Source: Actinoplanes oryzae
GTDB taxonomy: Bacteria; Actinomycetota; Actinomycetes; Mycobacteriales; Micromonosporaceae
Direction: 5' to 3'
NCBI RefSeq assembly: GCF_030757795.1
Contig: NZ_JAUQWH010000011.1
Coordinates: forward strand, 1-64,000
Length of the DNA stretch: 64,000 nt
Shown: piece by piece, positions 32,532-40,991 of the stretch
Layout: each line of letters opens with the position of its first letter
Numbering within the stretch: position 1 is the first letter of the stretch
Made by a program: the position numbers and the translations under genes
The notes under the pieces: model-generated
The model's database searches: none
What the model saw: the letters and a program-made list of their open reading frames with translations, nothing else
Told to the model about the DNA's origin: nothing

Positions 32532-34523
32532 TCAGCCGAGCAGCTCCGGGCGCTCCCACTTCTCGCCGCGGACGTGCTGGGCCAGGAAGGCGAACACCGT
32601 CTCGTACCAGGCTCGTACGTTGCCGGGCTTGAGGATCCAGTGGTTCTCGTCCGGGAAGTAGAGGAACTTGTGCCGCTCCGGGTGCTCGCCCGACTGCAGT
32701 TCCCACCACAGCCGCAGCCCCTCGCCGATCGGGACGCGGTAGTCCTTGTCGCCGTGGATGACCAGCATCGGGGTGGTGATCGAGGCGGCCGAGCGGTGCG
32801 GGGAGTGGGCCAGCGTCATCTCGGGGGTCATCTCGCGCGTCCAGTAGTACGAGGCGTCGGTCGTGCCCGAGAACTGGTCCAGCGCCCACAGCGACGCGTG
32901 CGTGACGATCGCCCGGAAGCGGTCGGTGTGCCCGGCGACCCAGTTGGCCATGTAGCCGCCGAAGGAGCCACCCATGGCGGCCGTGCGGGTGGCGTCGATG
33001 TCGGCCCGGGCCTCGGCGGCGTCGGTCAGGCTCAGCAGGTCGGTGTAGGGCGCCGCGCCCCAGGCGCCCCAGCCGCGGCGGATGAACGCGGTGCCGTAGC
33101 CGGTGGACAGGGCGGGGTCCGGGAGCAGGACCGCGTAGCCGCGCTGCACGGCCAGCCACGGGTTCCAGCGCCAGGACCAGGCGTTCCACGAGCTCTGCGG
33201 GCCGCCGTGGATCCACAGCAGCAACGGGACGGGTGCCTCCGCGCTCGCCTCGTGCGGCAGCGCGATCCAGGCGCGTACGGGTGTGCCGTCGGCGGCGGTC
33301 GTGGTGATCTCCTCGAGCCGTCCGGGGACGGTGACCGGCTCGGCGGGCCCCGGCAGGTGCGTCACCTCGGGGGCACCGCTCAGCGCCACGCGTACCGGGG
33401 CGGGCGGGCTGTCGATCGCCGAGCGCAACGCGTACGCCCAGCGCCCGTCCGGCGAGACCACGACGTCGGAGTACGCGCCCTCGTCCGGCGTCAGCCGCGT
33501 GACCTCCCCGGTGCCCGCGTCGACGCGCCACAGCGGCGAGCGGCCGAGGTCGTCGGCGGCCGTGACCAGCGCGGCGCCGTCGGGCGTCCACCGTGGCCGG
33601 CCGGGCAGCCTGTCCCAGCCGGCGGTGAGGTCGCGGGCCGGGCCGCCGGCCAGCGGCACCAGCGCCAGCCACGAGTCGCCGGGCTCCCCGGGGGTGGACC
33701 GGCGCTGCGCGAGAAAGGCGACCTGCGTGCCGTCGGGCGAGATGCGCGGCGCCTCGTAGTCGTGGCCGGGGTCGTCCGCAAGCGTGCGCCGCTCCCCCGA
33801 CTCGGTGTCGATCGCCACGAGGGTGACCCGTCGCGAGCCGCCGGCCTCCGGGACGCTCCAGGTGGTGACGACGGTACGCCCGTCCGGCGCGAGGTCCCAC
33901 CGGCTGGTGTCGTCCAGGGCCGAGCCCGCGTGCCCGGTGAGGTCGCGCAGCTCCAGCCGCTCCGCGACGCCGGCGACCAGCAGCCGGGTGCGGTCGGGTC
34001 CCAGGTCGTGGTCCCAGTAGCGCACGGGGAACTCCTCGTGCAGGATCGCCGAGACGCCCGCCTCCTTGCGCCCGGTGCGCGCCTCCGCGTCCGCCTCGGT
34101 GCTCGCCGCCGCCGGCAGCAGGGCCGACCCGAGCAGGACCGTCCCGTCGCCGGCGACGACGACCTGCCGCACGCCGCCGCGCGGCGCGGCCACCACCTGG
34201 GCGTCACCGCCGCCGGCCGGCAGCGACCACAGCGCGGATCCCGGCTCCTCGGCGTCGTCGCCGGGCCGCGGCCGCGCGGACACGAAGAGCAGGTCCCCGG
34301 CGGGGGTGAAGGCGGCCGCCGACTCGCCCTTGTCGCTGCGGGTCAGCCGGCGCGCCGGGCGGGTGCCCCCGGGGTCGACCTCCCAGAGCGCGGTGACGTA
34401 CGACGAGTTGTCCTTGGCGGGCGTGCCCACTGCCACGACGAGGCGGTGCCCGTCCGGGGACAGGTGCAGCCCTTCGAGGCGGGGCAGACGTACGTACGCG
34501 TCCAGATCGTTGAAGGGGTTCAC
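32532..34523 (-). CDS. S9 family serine peptidase (acylaminoacyl-peptidase/prolyl oligopeptidase-like)
   Basis: The 663-residue protein starts at GTG 34523. A seven-bladed-propeller-like N-terminal part with repeated SPDGRW/SPDGTQ motifs is followed by an alpha/beta-hydrolase domain: oxyanion region LLLWIHGGPQSSWN, nucleophile elbow MGGSFGGYM (Ser520), Asp in HGDKDYRVP and His in FPDENHWIL. No signal peptide is visible, so it is likely a cytoplasmic oligopeptidase. The start overlaps the stop of an ECF42 sigma gene (GTGA), placing it in one operon with the sigma factor and a YCII protein. Regulation by that sigma factor is plausible. Confidence 0.9.
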   Translation of the reverse strand: MNPFNDLDAYVRLPRLEGLHLSPDGHRLVVAVGTPAKDNSSYVTALWEVDPGGTRPARRLTRSDKGESAAAFTPAGDLLFVSARPRPGDDAEEPGSALWSLPAGGGDAQVVAAPRGGVRQVVVAGDGTVLLGSALLPAAASTEADAEARTGRKEAGVSAILHEEFPVRYWDHDLGPDRTRLLVAGVAERLELRDLTGHAGSALDDTSRWDLAPDGRTVVTTWSVPEAGGSRRVTLVAIDTESGERRTLADDPGHDYEAPRISPDGTQVAFLAQRRSTPGEPGDSWLALVPLAGGPARDLTAGWDRLPGRPRWTPDGAALVTAADDLGRSPLWRVDAGTGEVTRLTPDEGAYSDVVVSPDGRWAYALRSAIDSPPAPVRVALSGAPEVTHLPGPAEPVTVPGRLEEITTTAADGTPVRAWIALPHEASAEAPVPLLLWIHGGPQSSWNAWSWRWNPWLAVQRGYAVLLPDPALSTGYGTAFIRRGWGAWGAAPYTDLLSLTDAAEARADIDATRTAAMGGSFGGYMANWVAGHTDRFRAIVTHASLWALDQFSGTTDASYYWTREMTPEMTLAHSPHRSAASITTPMLVIHGDKDYRVPIGEGLRLWWELQSGEHPERHKFLYFPDENHWILKPGNVRAWYETVFAFLAQHVRGEKWERPELLG

Positions 34524-35722
34524 CCGCCATTCCTATCACCGGCACGGGCGGCGAGGTGGTCCCTGACGGCCGGATCGGTCGCGAGCGCCGCCGCGGTCCG
34601 GTAGGCCTCGGCCGCCTTGGCGGGACGGTCCGCCCTGGCGAGCAGGTCCGCGCGGACGGCGTGATAGGGCTGGAACGACGCCACCTGTGCCGCGTCGAGT
34701 GTGGCGAGTTCGGTCAGGCCGGCGTCCGGCCCGTCGGTGCGCCCGGTCACGGCGGCCAGCGCGACCCGGCTGCCCAGGCTGGGCGCCACCCGCACCAGCG
34801 CCGTGTAGAGCACCCGCAGCGCCGCCCAGTCCACGACCCCGGTGCGGGCCCGGTCGCAGTGCACGGCCTGGATCGCGGCCTCCAGCTGGAAACGCCCGGG
34901 CGGCCCGCTGCCGGCCCGGCGCAGGAGCAGGCCGCCTTCCACGATCAACTGCGCATCCCACGTACGCGGGTCCTGCCGCTCGATCGGGACATAGCGCTCG
35001 CCCCGGCCGCCCGCCCGGGCCAGCGACAGCGTGATCAATGAGGCCAGCCCCCACGCCTCGGGTTCGGTGCCGAGCAGCGCCGCCAGGGTGACCGCGAGGT
35101 ACTGCGCCTCCCCGTCGCCCTGGTCCCAGGTGAGGGCGTGGCAGCCGTACACCGCTTCGAGCACGGCCGGCAGCCGCGCGGGCATCGCCTGCCGGTCGGG
35201 CACCGTGAACGGGATCCGGGCGTCGCGGATCTTGCGCTTGGCCCGGACCAGCCGCTGCGCCATGGCGGCGGGTGGCACGGCGAAGGCGGTGGCGATCCGG
35301 GCGGCCTCGAAGCCCAGCACGGTCTGCAACATCAGCGGCGTACGCGCGGCGGCGTCGATGGCGGGGTGCGCGCAGACGAAGAGCAGGCGCAGGCGCTCGT
35401 CGGGGATCGCGTCCGGGTCGAGGTCGTCGATCGGCGTCACCGCGTCGTGCCCGGCGGCGTCTTCCAGGGGTGCGCTCGTGCGGTGCGCGGCCGACTTCCA
35501 CACGTCGCGGATCCGGTTGCGGGCCACGGTCAGCAGCCACCCCTCGGGATTGGCGGGCACGCCGGCGCCCGGCCAGGTGCTCAGCGCCCGCTCGAAGGCC
35601 CCCGCGAGGGCGTCCTCGGCGAGCGCCAGGTCCCCGGCCGGCGCGGCGAGCAGGGCGACGAGGCGTCCGTACGCGGTGCGGGCCACCCGCTCGGCGGCAG
35701 CCCGCGCCGCGTCGCCGCTCAT
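34520..35722 (-). CDS. ECF42-type RNA polymerase sigma factor with C-terminal extension
   Basis: ATG 35722 overlaps the YCII gene stop (ATGA), giving 400 residues. Regions 2 and 4 occupy the first ~180 residues (LALAEDALAGAFERALSTWP, NPEGWLLTVARNRIRDVWKS, ARIATAFAVPPAAMAQRLVR). They are followed by a ~200-residue extension containing EAVYGCHALTWDQGD and a TPR-like end (RPAKAAEAYRTAAAL). This long extension and the adjacent DGPF/YCII gene are the hallmarks of ECF42, whose activity depends on the extension rather than on an anti-sigma factor. The third operon gene is an S9 peptidase. Confidence 0.9.
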   Translation of the reverse strand: MSGDAARAAAERVARTAYGRLVALLAAPAGDLALAEDALAGAFERALSTWPGAGVPANPEGWLLTVARNRIRDVWKSAAHRTSAPLEDAAGHDAVTPIDDLDPDAIPDERLRLLFVCAHPAIDAAARTPLMLQTVLGFEAARIATAFAVPPAAMAQRLVRAKRKIRDARIPFTVPDRQAMPARLPAVLEAVYGCHALTWDQGDGEAQYLAVTLAALLGTEPEAWGLASLITLSLARAGGRGERYVPIERQDPRTWDAQLIVEGGLLLRRAGSGPPGRFQLEAAIQAVHCDRARTGVVDWAALRVLYTALVRVAPSLGSRVALAAVTGRTDGPDAGLTELATLDAAQVASFQPYHAVRADLLARADRPAKAAEAYRTAAALATDPAVRDHLAARAGDRNGG

Positions 35723-36096
35723 GCGTTGGGGCGCCAGACGCCGTCGGCCACGTACATGGCGCCCGGCCGGATCTCGACCGTGCCCCAGGTCGCGGCCGGC
35801 ACCTGGCCCGCCCACTCGATCGCCGCGTCGAGGTCGGGCACGTCGATGACGAAGGTGCCGCCGAGCTGCTCCTTCGTGTCGGCGAACGGCCCGTCCTGGA
35901 TCCGCAGCTCCCCGCCCGCCCGGCTGACGGTGGTGCTGCCCGCCGAGGGCTGCAGCACCTCGGCGGCGATCAGCACGCCCGCCTGGTGCAGCGTCGCCGT
36001 GTAGTCGGTCATGGCGCGCCGCCCCTCGGCCATCGCCTCGGCGCCGAGCGTCTCGTCGGTCTGCTCGGTGTAGTGCATCAGCAGCGTGTAGCGCAT
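35719..36096 (-). CDS. YCII-related (DGPF) domain protein
   Basis: The 125-residue protein begins MRYTLLMHYTEQ and contains the family signature IQDGPFADTKEQLGGTFVIDV. DGPF/YCII proteins are ferredoxin-like small proteins encoded beside ECF42 sigma factors in most genomes. Their enzymatic role is unknown; they are usual members of the ECF42 regulon. It overlaps the sigma gene by 4 bp and is the first gene of the three-gene operon. Confidence 0.92.
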   Translation of the reverse strand: MRYTLLMHYTEQTDETLGAEAMAEGRRAMTDYTATLHQAGVLIAAEVLQPSAGSTTVSRAGGELRIQDGPFADTKEQLGGTFVIDVPDLDAAIEWAGQVPAATWGTVEIRPGAMYVADGVWRPNA

Positions 36097-36171
36097 GTCG
36101 TCATCCTCCTCGGTGTGGGCCTTCCACCACGATGACGACCCGGCATGCCGCCGATCGACACGTCCCCCGGA

Positions 36172-36588
36172 TCAGATCACCCTGAGGGTGACCTCGACGT
36201 TGCCCCGGGTGGCGTTGCTGTAGGGGCAGACCTGGTGCGCAGCCTCGAGCAGCTGCTGCGCGGTCTCCCGGTCGAGGCCGGGGGCGTGCAGGTCCAGCTC
36301 GACGCTCAGGCCGAACCGGTTCTCCCCGATCGACCCGATGCCGACGCGGGTGGTGATCTCGGTGTTGTCGATGCTGACCTTGGCCCGCCGCGCGACGCCC
36401 TTGAGCGCGGAGTGGAAGCAGGCCGCATAGCCGGCGGCGAACAGCTGCTCGGGGTTGGTGGCGCCGCCGGGGCCGCCCATCTCCTTGGGGATGCGGACGT
36501 CGAGGTCGAGCTGGCCGTCGTCGGTCCGGGTGTGACCGTTGCGGCCGTCACCGGAGGCGGTGGCGACAGCGGTGTAGATCGCCTGCAT
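36172..36588 (-). CDS. ohr: Organic hydroperoxide resistance protein Ohr
   Basis: The 138-residue OsmC/Ohr-fold protein has both catalytic cysteines: Cys57 in AAGYAACFHSAL and Cys121 in AHQVCPYSNATRGN. Ohr is a thiol peroxidase that reduces organic hydroperoxides, using lipoyl-containing proteins as reductant. It is divergent from a MarR-type gene whose product has the OhrR features, and a palindromic operator lies between the two starts, so induction by organic peroxides is expected. Confidence 0.95.
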   Translation of the reverse strand: MQAIYTAVATASGDGRNGHTRTDDGQLDLDVRIPKEMGGPGGATNPEQLFAAGYAACFHSALKGVARRAKVSIDNTEITTRVGIGSIGENRFGLSVELDLHAPGLDRETAQQLLEAAHQVCPYSNATRGNVEVTLRVI

Positions 36589-36612
36589 GGCGGACTCCTT
36601 CGCTCGAGGCTA

Positions 36613-36635
36613 ACTATCGTTCACGATAGTATCGT
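36613..36635. promoter_or_regulatory. OhrR operator: two overlapping palindromes
   Basis: ACTATCGT at 36613-36620 and ACGATAGT at 36623-36630 form a perfect inverted repeat with a 2-bp centre. A second palindrome, ACGATA-G-TATCGT (36623-36635), shares its right arm. The site lies 24 bp from the ohr start and 8 bp from the ohrR start, where a bound MarR-type dimer would block both promoters. Confidence 0.8.
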
Positions 36636-36642
36636 GTAAGAC

Positions 36643-37077
36643 ATGACTGCCTCGCTGCGGCTCGACGATCAGCTGTGCTTCTCGCTCTACACGGCCAGCC
36701 GCCTGGTCACCCGGGCATACGCGCCCCTGCTGGCCGACCTGGGCCTGACCTACCCGCAATACACGGCGATGCTGGCGCTGTGGGAGGCCGGCACCCCGCT
36801 GACCGTCGGCGAGCTCGGCGCCCGCCTGCACATGGAGAACGGCACGCTCACCCCGCTGCTCAAGCGGCTCGAGACGGCCGGCCTGATCGACCGCGTCCGC
36901 GACAGCGCCGACGAGCGCCGCGTCCTGCTGACCCTCACGCCCGCCGGCACGCAGCTGCGCGCCCGGGCGTGCGACATCCCCGGCAGCATCAGCCGGCGCT
37001 ACGGCGGCGACCCGGAGCGGATCGCCGCCCTCAAGCAGGTGCTCGACCTGCTGGTCGACACCCTCGACCGGGAGTGA
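36643..37077 (+). CDS. ohrR: MarR-family organic peroxide sensor OhrR
   Basis: The 144-residue protein begins RLDDQLCFSLYTASR with the conserved peroxide-sensing Cys12, followed by the Tyr-containing LTYPQYTAMLALWE. The winged helix is seen as LTVGELGARLHMENGTLTP, LLKRLETAGLIDRVRD and DERRVLLTLTPAG. Oxidation of the N-terminal Cys releases OhrR from its operator and induces ohr. The gene is divergent from ohr with the palindrome between. Its stop overlaps the first unit of a 48-bp tandem repeat. Confidence 0.93.
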   Translation: MTASLRLDDQLCFSLYTASRLVTRAYAPLLADLGLTYPQYTAMLALWEAGTPLTVGELGARLHMENGTLTPLLKRLETAGLIDRVRDSADERRVLLTLTPAGTQLRARACDIPGSISRRYGGDPERIAALKQVLDLLVDTLDRE

Positions 37078-37267
37078 CCGTCACCCGGCCCGCGGCCGGG
37101 CCGGGTGATCGCTCGACCGGACCGGCCGTCACTCTGCCCGCGGCCAGGCCGACTGATCGCTCGACCGGGCCGACCGTCACCCGGCTCGCGGCCAGCCCGG
37201 CTGGCCGCTCGACCGGACCGGCCGTCACTCGGCGCGCGGCCAGGCCGACTGGTCGCGGACCCGGGCC
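37076..37267. repeat. Four 48-bp tandem repeats between convergent genes
   Basis: Four imperfect 48-bp units start at 37076, 37124, 37172 and 37220. Each contains GTCAC at the same offset, then GCGGCC and CGCTCGACCGG-like blocks. The last unit includes the minus-strand stop codon (TCA at 37225-37227) and final codons of the 37225-38403 gene, and the same TCA recurs in every unit. The first unit begins inside the ohrR stop. The array thus fills the gap between two convergent genes with copies of a gene 3' end. Confidence 0.9.
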
Positions 37268-38403
37268 GGCTTCAGCGACGTCAGGATCCGCAGGGCGTCC
37301 TTGACCGTGACGCCCTTGCCGACCCCCTGGAACTCGGCGAAGTGATCGGGGTCGAGCACCATCACGCAGTTCGCGATCTGCTCGTCACAGGTGATCCGCT
37401 GACCCGCGTCGCGCTCGGCGCTGCCCTTCGGGGTGCCCGTCCAGACCCGCAGCAGCCCGCCGGGCAGGCTGTCGTCGACCGGGCCGGCCTGCTCCTCGCG
37501 GGTCAGCGGGCCGTCATGGAGCACCACCTGCGAGACGACGTCGGACATGCCCTCGGCGTTCTGCGTCACGCCCACCGTCTGCCAGCCGCCGGGCAGCCAG
37601 CCGAAGGTGTACGGCATCCGCAGCGGGCGCCCGGCCGCCGGGCTGACCCCGGCGACGATCGCCAGCGTGTCCGCGCGCGTCAACGGGTCGCGGACCTGGC
37701 CCGGCAGGAAGGTCGCCCAGGCGTCGTCGGCGTACTCCCAGGCGACGGCCGTCCGGGTGTACTTGAGCTGGGGCAGGTCACGGGCGGCCGCCTGGTCGCC
37801 GTCCTTGCGACCCGCCAGCCACTTCTTCATGGCGTCCTGATCCGGCAGCGCGTACGTCAGATCCCGGACCAGCGCCCGGGAGCCGCCCACGTCCACGGTG
37901 GAGACGGGACCGTACGCGGTGGTGAACTCGCCCTTCGCCCCGAACATCGCCGGGTCGTAGACGCCCGGCCGGTAGACGGTGATCGTCGCGTCCGCGAGCG
38001 GGTACTCCTCGTCGTCGACCCCGATCACGTAGCCGTCGCGGTAGACGGGCAGCACCTGGTAGCCCGCCGTCACCTGGTTCACCGGGCCGACCTGGTACTT
38101 CCCGATCCGGAACGACGCGAGGGCGGCCGCGAAGCCCGCCGGCTGGGTGAACACCTTGCGGGCGACGGGCGGGGTCGTGACCGTGGCGGCGGGCGGGGCC
38201 GGGGGCGCGCTCCGCGGCGTACCCGTCAAGCCTGTCACCAGCGCGACCACGACGGCGGCCGCACCGCCCGCCCCCGCGACCGCGGCCGTCCGGCGCCGCC
38301 GCCGGATCCGGTGCGCACCCGCGATGATGTCGTCCGTGCTGGTCCGCGGCGCGGGCGCGCCGTGCTGGACGGCCTCAAACACGTCCTCGACCCGAAAGGA
38401 CAC
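37225..38403 (-). CDS. Single-pass membrane protein, putative sigma-factor partner
   Basis: The 392-residue protein starts at GTG 38403. The N-terminus is cytoplasmic with a basic RIRRRRR stretch, followed by one transmembrane helix (about residues 40-60), a Pro/Thr-rich linker and an extracellular domain of about 310 residues with a Cys pair (TCDEQIANCV). It begins 29 bp inside the end of a SigE-type sigma gene, so the two are co-translated. It shares layout with the sigma partner at 20816-22039. No zinc-binding anti-sigma motif is present. Its 3' end was amplified into a tandem repeat. Confidence 0.75.
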   Translation of the reverse strand: MSFRVEDVFEAVQHGAPAPRTSTDDIIAGAHRIRRRRRTAAVAGAGGAAAVVVALVTGLTGTPRSAPPAPPAATVTTPPVARKVFTQPAGFAAALASFRIGKYQVGPVNQVTAGYQVLPVYRDGYVIGVDDEEYPLADATITVYRPGVYDPAMFGAKGEFTTAYGPVSTVDVGGSRALVRDLTYALPDQDAMKKWLAGRKDGDQAAARDLPQLKYTRTAVAWEYADDAWATFLPGQVRDPLTRADTLAIVAGVSPAAGRPLRMPYTFGWLPGGWQTVGVTQNAEGMSDVVSQVVLHDGPLTREEQAGPVDDSLPGGLLRVWTGTPKGSAERDAGQRITCDEQIANCVMVLDPDHFAEFQGVGKGVTVKDALRILTSLKPARVRDQSAWPRAE

Positions 38404-38905
38404 GGTCCGCTCCCTCCTGCAGCTCGTCGTCGGCCAGGACCGCCCGCAGCGTGTCCAGCCCCCTGCTCGTCTGGCTCTTCACCGTGCCCTCGGTGCAGCC
38501 GAGCACCTCGGCCGTCTCCTCGACACTCAGCCCCTCCAGGAACCGCAGCACCAGCGCGGCCCGCTGCCGGGGCGGCACCTGCCGCAACGCCGCCCGCAGC
38601 CGCAACCGCTCGTCGACGTCCGCCGACGGATCCGGCCCGGCGACGTCCGGGAACGCGTCACCGGCCGACCGCTCGCGCCGCCACGGCCGGCGCTTCTCCC
38701 CGATCGCCGCGCGGACGACCATGGTGCGCGCGTACGCGTCCGGGGAGGCCACCTTGCCCCAGCGCAGGTAGAGCCGGGAGAGCGACCCCGCGACCGCGTC
38801 CTCGGCGGCCTGCCAGTCGCCGCAGGTGACGTACGCCAGCGCGCGCAGCGACGGGAACCTGGCGCTCACGAACTCCCGGAAAGCCTCCTCGGCCTCGGCG
38901 TCCAC
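38375..38905 (-). CDS. SigE-family ECF RNA polymerase sigma factor
   Basis: The 176-residue protein starts at GTG 38905 with GAGGAG 9 nt upstream. Region 2 reads FREFVSARFPSLRALAYVTC then AAEDAVAGSLSRLYLRWGKV, and region 4 reads QVPPRQRAALVLRFLEGLSV then EETAEVLGCTEGTVKSQTSR. It belongs to the same SigE-like group as the factor at 20349-20819. It overlaps its downstream membrane partner by 29 bp. The 260 bp upstream (38906-39165) hold no gene and presumably its promoter. Confidence 0.9.
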   Translation of the reverse strand: MDAEAEEAFREFVSARFPSLRALAYVTCGDWQAAEDAVAGSLSRLYLRWGKVASPDAYARTMVVRAAIGEKRRPWRRERSAGDAFPDVAGPDPSADVDERLRLRAALRQVPPRQRAALVLRFLEGLSVEETAEVLGCTEGTVKSQTSRGLDTLRAVLADDELQEGADRVLSGRGRV

Positions 38906-39165
38906 TCGGTCGTGCTCCTCTCGTCGAGTGCTAGAGGAGTGGCGACCCCCGTCAGGTTGCAGTGATTCCGAGAAAAGACGGGCAACCGATCGCCCGGAAG
39001 AGACCGCACCGGCCCACGATGTCGCGCGGTGATGCTGCGGGACGCTGATCCGCTCTTGAATCGGCGCCCTCAGGCTTCCGATCCTTCGTTCGGGAGACGA
39101 ACCACCTCACGGTGCTGACGATTGTGCGCCGAACCGTGGCCTCGTCGGCACGGATCACCCACCGC

Positions 39166-40038
39166 TCACAGGGCGCCGGCGCGGATGGCGAAGGCGATGA
39201 CGTGGGGGCGGTTGTGCAGGCCGTAGCGATGCATCACGTCGCCGACGCACTTGATGACGGTGCGGCGGCTGCAGCCCAGCTCGGCGGCGATCTCCTCGGT
39301 GTCGAGGCCGTTCGCGACGTGGCGGAGGACGGTCGTCTCGCGCTCGGTCAGCTCGCAGGCCGGCTCGCCGTCCGCGGCCATCCACTGGCCGGCCGGCGCC
39401 GGGGGTATGGCCGGGGAGGCTGCCGGGGTCGTGCCGCGCGGCGCCCCGGCGGACGTGGCGCGGGAGGGCATCGCCGGGAGTGCGGCCCGGGCTGACGCCG
39501 GCGGGCGGTGGCGCCCCGATGCCGGGCCGGCGAGGCGAGCGGCCGGTTGGGCGCGGCGGCGGGCGGCGGCCTCGGCGACCGTGTGCAGGTACTGCGCGTA
39601 GAGCTGGGAGGCCGTCGGACGGGCCGCGCTCCGGGCTGCGGCGGCCACGACGGCGCCCAGGCCGCGGGCGGTGACCGCGGCCTTGGGGAGCGCGACGACG
39701 ACATGACGGCGGGCGGCCGGCTCGGCCTGCTCCGCGGTCAGCTCGGGGGTGACCATCACCACCGGGAGGCCGGCGGGGGCCTCGCCGAGGACCGCGGCGG
39801 GATCGGTGTCCACGACGAGGACGGCGACCTGGGCCCGCTCCGGGCGCTCGGTGACGGTCGCCCCCGCGGCGGTGAGGACCGCGCGCGCACCGGCGAGATC
39901 CAGCTTGTCCTGCGCCCGGACCACGACCCGCACCTCGCCCCCCGTGGCCGGCGCTCCGCCCGGGAGCCGGGCCTGGCCGGCCTGCCACGGGTCGCGGCCC
40001 GCCGGATCCGCCTGCACCATCCCTACCGGACTCCGCAC
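39166..40038 (-). CDS. LuxR/NarL-type helix-turn-helix regulator
   Basis: GTG 40038 was preferred because GGGGGAG lies 7 nt upstream; GTG 40065 is an alternative start. The protein (about 290 residues) has an N-terminal receiver-like region with VRVVVRAQDKLDLAGARAVL and VAVLVVDTDPAAV but no clear phosphoacceptor pocket, a long Ala/Pro-rich linker, and a C-terminal LuxR HTH (ELTERETTVLRHVANGLDTE, EIAAELGCSRRTVIKCVGDV, MHRYGLHNRPHVIAFAIRAG). It resembles orphan actinobacterial LuxR regulators. No target is indicated by context. Confidence 0.82.
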   Translation of the reverse strand: MRSPVGMVQADPAGRDPWQAGQARLPGGAPATGGEVRVVVRAQDKLDLAGARAVLTAAGATVTERPERAQVAVLVVDTDPAAVLGEAPAGLPVVMVTPELTAEQAEPAARRHVVVALPKAAVTARGLGAVVAAAARSAARPTASQLYAQYLHTVAEAAARRRAQPAARLAGPASGRHRPPASARAALPAMPSRATSAGAPRGTTPAASPAIPPAPAGQWMAADGEPACELTERETTVLRHVANGLDTEEIAAELGCSRRTVIKCVGDVMHRYGLHNRPHVIAFAIRAGAL

Positions 40039-40198
40039 GTGCTCGCTCCCCCTCGATCGATCCACCGGCCCCGTGACGCAGTCGGCGATGATCCGGCGGG
40101 TAGCTGCTTACTTGGAAGATCAGTAACTGGTCAGCCCCGGCACATCACTGCTCACACCCCACTCAACCGGTCAAGTCCGGCAGGGGTCCTCGCCGCGC

Positions 40199-40852
40199 TC
40201 AGCGGGCCGCCGGACGGCCGGCCGGTCCGGTGCCGGGCTCCTCCGCCGCCAGTGCCCGGTGCTCGGCCCGCAGCTGGTCGAGCGCCCGGTCGCGGCCCGG
40301 CGGGCACACCTCGTCGAGCGCCGCCCACGCCTGGGCGAGCGCCCGCCGCAGCTCCGCCGTCCGCGCCCGGTGCTGCACCAGCAACTGCTCACGCAGCGCC
40401 ACGAGCCGCCGCTGCCACCCCTCGGCCACGGCCCGCCGCCGGGCCGCCTCGCCCTCCCGCTCCGGCTCGCGCTGCTCCGGCACCGGGGCGCGCCCCTGCT
40501 CCCGCACCGCGACACGCTGCTCGACCGGCAACCCGGCGCGCTGCCCATCCGGCAACCCGGCGCGCTGCCCATCCGGCAACTCGACGCGCTGCTCATCCGG
40601 CGACCGGGCGCGCTGCGGCTCGGGCAACGGCACGCCGGACCGGTCGAGCATCGCGACCGGGACCAGCGCCGCGACCGCCCGGCCGCCCTCCGTGAGCACC
40701 GTCACCTGCCCGGTCAGCCCGGCCATGCGGGCGAGCGGCACCAGCCGGGCCCGCGCCTCCTGCACGGACAGCTCGTGCCGGGCCCCGGGCAGCGGAGATC
40801 CCGATGCGGACGAAGGACCGGAGGGTGTCGCGGGCTGCGCCATACCGGTCAT
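40199..40852 (-). CDS. Protein with Phd/YefM-like N-terminal domain and octapeptide repeats
   Basis: Possible starts are ATG 40855, 40852 and 40843; none has a clear ribosome binding site. About 217 residues are encoded. Residues ~20-60 (LSVQEARARLVPLARMAGLT, GQVTVLTEGGRAVAALVPV) have the pattern of the Phd/YefM antitoxin fold. Next come octapeptide repeats (PDEQRVEL, PDGQRAGL twice, PVEQRVAV), then a long charged Arg/Glu/Ala helix, probably coiled coil. No adjacent toxin gene is present. It is divergent from zwf. Function is unknown; a DNA-binding role is only suggested by the N-terminal domain. Confidence 0.7.
   Translation of the reverse strand: MTGMAQPATPSGPSSASGSPLPGARHELSVQEARARLVPLARMAGLTGQVTVLTEGGRAVAALVPVAMLDRSGVPLPEPQRARSPDEQRVELPDGQRAGLPDGQRAGLPVEQRVAVREQGRAPVPEQREPEREGEAARRRAVAEGWQRRLVALREQLLVQHRARTAELRRALAQAWAALDEVCPPGRDRALDQLRAEHRALAAEEPGTGPAGRPAAR
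40510..40629. repeat. Five 24-bp tandem repeats inside a coding region
   Basis: Units of 24 bp start at 40510, 40534, 40558, 40582 and 40606. The second and third are nearly identical (CGGCGCGCTGCCCATCCGGC followed by AAC). In the minus-strand gene they encode octapeptides of the type PDGQRAGL, so the reading frame is kept. Confidence 0.85.
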
Positions 40853-40991
40853 CATGCGCCGGGGGTACGACACTTTTCCGCGACCGGACGTAATCAAGAT
40901 CACGGTGGGACGGTATGTGGAATCCCCGGGGGGCGCCTTTAGGTTCACGCGGGAAGAAGAACGAATCCGTTGCGTGAGAGAAGACCGTTCC

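Noticed and set aside
37076-37267. Candidate CRISPR or regulatory repeat array
   Set aside because: Direct tandem 48-bp units with no spacers; each is a copy of the adjacent gene 3' end.
40500-40640. Candidate CRISPR-like array
   Set aside because: Contiguous 24-bp tandem repeats without spacers, in frame within a coding region.
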